Assembly (NCBI GenBank): GCA_964500365.1
Contig: CAZCPB010000190.1
Span: 1 to 9,114 of the forward strand
Direction of reading: 5' to 3'
Source of the DNA: CAZCPB01 sp964500365
Lineage (GTDB): Bacteria; Planctomycetota; Phycisphaerae; Phycisphaerales; UBA1924
DNA: 9,114 nt
Positions within the stretch are counted from its first letter, which is position 1, and every line of letters begins with the position of its first letter. A program made the position numbers and the translations under genes. Below are positions 6,290 to 9,114 of the stretch, piece after piece. The notes below the pieces were generated by a model. That model did no database searches and was not told where the DNA came from. It saw nothing but the letters and a program-made list of their open reading frames with translations.

Positions 6290-8469
6290 AAGTCGTTGTC
6301 GTCGTGGTCCGCAGTGCAGCGGTACTGGTACGCGCCGTAGTTCCCCGAGAAGACGCGCCCGTTGATCCCCACCGGCGCGGCGTGGTCGAAGAGCTTGCGG
6401 ACGTCCCGCGCCCAGGCCGTGAGTTCGAGGGACGCGCCCGACGGATCGGCGAACGGGCTCGCGTCGCCGGTGTAGACCCCCGCGGGGTCCATCCCCGCGC
6501 CGGCCCACGTGGATTGCCACTGCGCCTGCGTCGCCGGTCCGGGCGACGCGACGAAGCCGTCCGCGAGGCCGAAGTACCAGCAGTCGGCGATGTCGAAGAC
6601 CGAGGGGTTCAACTCCGCCGTGTTCGGCGTGGTCCCCATCGTGAGAAATCGGCGCGGCCCGCCTGCGTCGTCCGCGTAGCCGAAGATGCACGCGCGGGCG
6701 AACACACGCGAGCCCGAGACACCCGAGAGGAAGTTGAAGAAGTTTCTGGCGTTCGATTCCTCCCCCACGCCGTACACGCTGCAGTTGACCAGGTACAGCC
6801 GGTTGGTGAACGACGCCTGGAACGTGTGGCGCGACCCGCCGCCGGCGTGGCCCATGCCGTCCACGATCTCGCACGCCGAGAACAGGATCGAGTGCGCCCC
6901 CGAGCCCGAGCCCAGGGCGCCCCCCTCCGCGAACAGCGCCCCGTGGCGCGCCAGGTGGATCCGGCAGCGATCGAACGCCAGGTGCGTGGTCCCGTCCGTG
7001 AGGTTGTGGGCGGCGTTGAGCACGGCGCAGTTCCGGAACCGCACGGGGTACGCGTCCACGTTCGTGGGGTCCCAGGTCAGGTTGCCGAGGTGCCCGCCCT
7101 TGAACGCCGCGCCGACGCACATCGAGTTGTCCGAGAACCGCCCCGACTCGACCACGGCGCAGTCCGTGTACTCCACGTCCGCGACCCGGTTGCTCGCGCT
7201 GTCCATCGTGGTGTGGTGGATGAAGCCGTCGTACGTGCACGTCGTGTAGACGGGCGCGCCCCAGCGATCGAATGGGAACTGGATCGGCACCGCGTATTCG
7301 AGGCCCCCCACTGTCTCGGTCTGCCGGCCCAGCAGCGTGTACTTCTGCACCGTCACGTTGGTCACGCGACAGCCGTGGATCGACTTGTCGCCCGGCCCGT
7401 AGTTGCTCACGAAGAACCCGCTCGACGACCCGCCCGAAGTGGGGTTGCCGTGCCCGCCCCAGATCTCGCTGTCCTCGAAGGTGTTGCCGTGGTTGAGGTG
7501 GCCGACGAACATGCAGCCGTGATAGCCGCCGTCGATGGTCTTGACGTTCCGCACCGTCGAGTTCACGAAGTCCGCCGGCCGGATCGCGTACCCCATCGAG
7601 TTGACGAAGATGTTCGTCCCCTCCCCCACGTCCACCCCGAGGCCGCCCAGCCCGTACTGCGTCCGCCATCCGTTGTCCGGCCACAGGTACGACCAGACCC
7701 CGTCGAGCGTGAAGCCGCGGCAGCCCAGCGGGTTGTCCACGGCAAAATCGCCCTGCGTGTAGTTGGAGTCCTTGTAGCGGAGCGTGCCGATCTCGATTCC
7801 GTTGCGGTTGCCGAGGCAGTACGCGATCACGTGGCCGGACGCGTGAAGGGCGCCCGCGCCGACGTACCCCTCGGCGAGATGAATCCGGATCGTCCCCGAC
7901 CCGTCCTGATCGACGCCCGCGGTGCCCGACGGCGCGAACCACCAGGAATCCGGACGCATCGCGCAGTCAGCGAGTCCCTGAGCCCGCGTGAGGTGCCCGT
8001 AATGCCGGCCCGCCGCGTCGATCGACGAGTCCCAGTCCACCACCACCGTCGCGATGCCCTCGGGGAGCGTGCGGTCGTTCACGTGGTCGCACGTTCCCGG
8101 CGGCAGCGCAATCTCGAACACGCCCGGGGTGCCGGTGTACGTCCAGTCGGAAAGCGCGGTGAGCACGTCCCCCCGCACGATCGCCCGGGGCATCCCAGGC
8201 CACTGCGCGATCGTCACGCCGACTCCGGGCGAGATCAGGGCCAGCTTCTCGCGGAAGGTGCCGGCAAGATAGAGCGTGTCACCGTCGGCAGACCCCGCGC
8301 CGGCGCTCCCGATGGCGTGTGAAAGCGTGCGCCACGGATCGGCGGCGCCCCCCGAACCCGCATCGCTCCCGTTCTGGGCATCGACGTAGTACGTGCCGCC
8401 CGCGGCCGCGCCGATCGCCGGGGCGAGGGCCAGCGCGAACACGGCGGCGAACCAGCGGAGGAATGCCAT
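6154..8469 (-). CDS. Secreted parallel beta-helix protein with C-terminal GC-type dockerin (paralog B)
   Basis: This is a 771-residue exported protein, homologous to the plus-strand gene at 3607-6141 over nearly its whole length. By eye about 60% of residues are identical, with long identical blocks such as VWSYLWPDNGWR and VNSMGYAIRPAD. The ATG at 8469 gives a clear signal peptide (MAFLRWFAAVFALALAPAIGA); no good Shine-Dalgarno is visible upstream. The mature N-terminus YYVDAQNGSDAGSGG with DPWRTL is the beta-helix entry segment. The roughly 74-residue insert of paralog A is absent, which accounts for the length difference. Residues 719-771 hold two EF-hand loops (DHDDNDFVNGDD, DIDGNTFVNGED) and end in Gly-Cys; both loops have lost the glycine at loop position 6. 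It lies 37 bases downstream of clpP on the same strand, so read-through is possible. Substrate and partner are unknown. Confidence 0.85.
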   Translation of the reverse strand: MAFLRWFAAVFALALAPAIGAAAGGTYYVDAQNGSDAGSGGAADPWRTLSHAIGSAGAGSADGDTLYLAGTFREKLALISPGVGVTIAQWPGMPRAIVRGDVLTALSDWTYTGTPGVFEIALPPGTCDHVNDRTLPEGIATVVVDWDSSIDAAGRHYGHLTRAQGLADCAMRPDSWWFAPSGTAGVDQDGSGTIRIHLAEGYVGAGALHASGHVIAYCLGNRNGIEIGTLRYKDSNYTQGDFAVDNPLGCRGFTLDGVWSYLWPDNGWRTQYGLGGLGVDVGEGTNIFVNSMGYAIRPADFVNSTVRNVKTIDGGYHGCMFVGHLNHGNTFEDSEIWGGHGNPTSGGSSSGFFVSNYGPGDKSIHGCRVTNVTVQKYTLLGRQTETVGGLEYAVPIQFPFDRWGAPVYTTCTYDGFIHHTTMDSASNRVADVEYTDCAVVESGRFSDNSMCVGAAFKGGHLGNLTWDPTNVDAYPVRFRNCAVLNAAHNLTDGTTHLAFDRCRIHLARHGALFAEGGALGSGSGAHSILFSACEIVDGMGHAGGGSRHTFQASFTNRLYLVNCSVYGVGEESNARNFFNFLSGVSGSRVFARACIFGYADDAGGPRRFLTMGTTPNTAELNPSVFDIADCWYFGLADGFVASPGPATQAQWQSTWAGAGMDPAGVYTGDASPFADPSGASLELTAWARDVRKLFDHAAPVGINGRVFSGNYGAYQYRCTADHDDNDFVNGDDFDAFVADFEAGLPAADIDGNTFVNGEDFDLFVSRFMAGC

Positions 8470-8506
8470 GGGTCGGCTCGGCCGCGCGCCACGCCGGCGG
8501 CGGGCG

Positions 8507-9114
8507 TCAATCTTCGTCGCGGTGAATGCGCGCCGTCTGTGGCATCCGGGTGAGGATCGAATCGACGAGGCCGTACTCCAGCATTTCCTTCTCGTCGAAC
8601 CACTTGTTGCGGTCGCAGTCCTTGGCGACCCGGTCGATCGACTGGCCGGTCGCCGTCGAGTAGATGTAGTACAGGCGGTCGCGGAGCCGCAGCATCTCGC
8701 GGGCCTCGATCTCGATGTCGGTGGCCTGCCCCTCGAGCACGCCCGAGAGCAGGGGCTGGTGCATCAGGTTGCGGGCGTTGGGGAGCGTGTAGCGCTTGCC
8801 CTTGGTCCCGCTGACGGCGATCAGCGAGCCCATGCTCGCGGCCTGTCCGACGATGTACGTCGCCACATCGCACGGCACGTGGTTGATCGTGTCGATCATC
8901 GCCATCCCGGCCGACACGGATCCGCCGGGGGAGTTCACGTACAGGTGGATGTCGTTCTTGGGGTCCTCGTTCGCGAGGAACAGGAGCTGGGCGATGATCA
9001 GGTTCGAGACCTCGTCGGTCACGGGCCCGCCGAGGAAGATGATCCGGTCCTTGAGGAGGCGCGAGTAGATGTCGTACGCGCGCTCGCCCTTGGCGGACTT
9101 CTCGATGACGATGG
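8507..9114 (-). CDS. clpP: ClpP-family ATP-dependent protease subunit, N-terminus cut by window edge
   Basis: ClpP is the barrel-forming serine peptidase that degrades proteins fed to it by Clp ATPases in the cytoplasm. 201 residues are visible, beginning IVIEKSAKGERAYDIYSRLL, so only a short N-terminal stretch is off the right edge. Numbering from the first full codon, the oxyanion/strand motif NSPGGSV is at 60-66, the nucleophile Ser93 in GQAASMGS and His118 in LMHQP. The segment after them reads KDCDRNKWF, where typical ClpPs read KDTDRDxF. The residue aligned with the catalytic Asp is therefore Asn169. Two extra residues lie between MHQP and GQATDIEI. A Ser-His-Asn triad is known in Listeria monocytogenes ClpP1, which works with a second ClpP. 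A second clpP just upstream is plausible but outside the window. Assignment to the ClpP family is secure. Confidence 0.93.
   Translation of the reverse strand, partial: IVIEKSAKGERAYDIYSRLLKDRIIFLGGPVTDEVSNLIIAQLLFLANEDPKNDIHLYVNSPGGSVSAGMAMIDTINHVPCDVATYIVGQAASMGSLIAVSGTKGKRYTLPNARNLMHQPLLSGVLEGQATDIEIEAREMLRLRDRLYYIYSTATGQSIDRVAKDCDRNKWFDEKEMLEYGLVDSILTRMPQTARIHRDED

Noticed and set aside
6248..7942. 564-codon minus-strand frame overlapping paralog B in another phase
   Set aside because: Arg-rich frame-shifted shadow; the 771-residue frame alone aligns with the paralog.
1..9114. CRISPR array, tRNA or rRNA genes, toxin-antitoxin or defence operon
   Set aside because: I found no regularly spaced short repeats, no cloverleaf-like sequence and no recognisable effector genes; all sizeable open regions are accounted for by the listed genes.
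6154..9114. clpP plus beta-helix gene as a new functional protease system
   Set aside because: Short spacing is the only link; one protein is cytoplasmic and the other exported, so co-transcription by read-through is the simpler reading.

Overview
The window is GC-rich throughout and very probably comes from a planctomycete, most likely of the class Phycisphaerae. The main support is two secreted proteins that each end in a pair of dockerin-like EF-hand repeats followed by a terminal Gly-Cys. From memory this is the 'GC-type dockerin' ending known mainly from Phycisphaerales; I could not check it here. No taxonomic marker gene is present, so this is an inference.

Region 1 (1-2223) is an integration junction. 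The 3' part of a large serine recombinase gene runs in from the left edge. Its reading frame ends at 1369, inside the Walker A-encoding part of a comM/yifB (Mg-chelatase-like AAA+ ATPase) gene. Only the C-terminal ~290 codons of comM lie to the right (to 2223). The simplest reading is that the right end of an integrative element sits inside comM, with the 5' half of comM beyond the left edge of the window. Around the junction lie an imperfect 23-bp direct repeat with a 78-bp period and a perfect 8-bp-stem hairpin. Both contain the CACAAC motif that also encodes the His-Asn of comM.

Region 2 (2225-3421, minus) is a secreted serine hydrolase of the class C beta-lactamase/D-Ala-D-Ala carboxypeptidase family. 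It converges on comM with a single base between the stop codons. A 185-bp intergenic region (3422-3606) separates it from the divergent gene that follows.

Region 3 (3607-8469) holds two paralogous secreted parallel beta-helix proteins arranged tail to tail, with 12 bases between the stop codons and those stops lying in a hairpin. The plus-strand copy (844 aa) carries a ~74-residue insert that the minus-strand copy (771 aa) lacks. Otherwise they align nearly end to end, including the dockerin-like C-termini.

Region 4 (8507-9114, minus) is a nearly complete ClpP protease subunit cut at its N-terminus by the window edge. Its catalytic Ser and His are present, but the third triad position appears to be Asn instead of Asp. 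It lies 37 bases upstream of the minus-strand beta-helix gene on the same strand.

There is no obvious single pathway across the window. It reads as an integration site, a secreted hydrolase, a locally duplicated pair of secreted dockerin-type proteins and a housekeeping-type protease gene. I see no tRNA, rRNA or CRISPR array.
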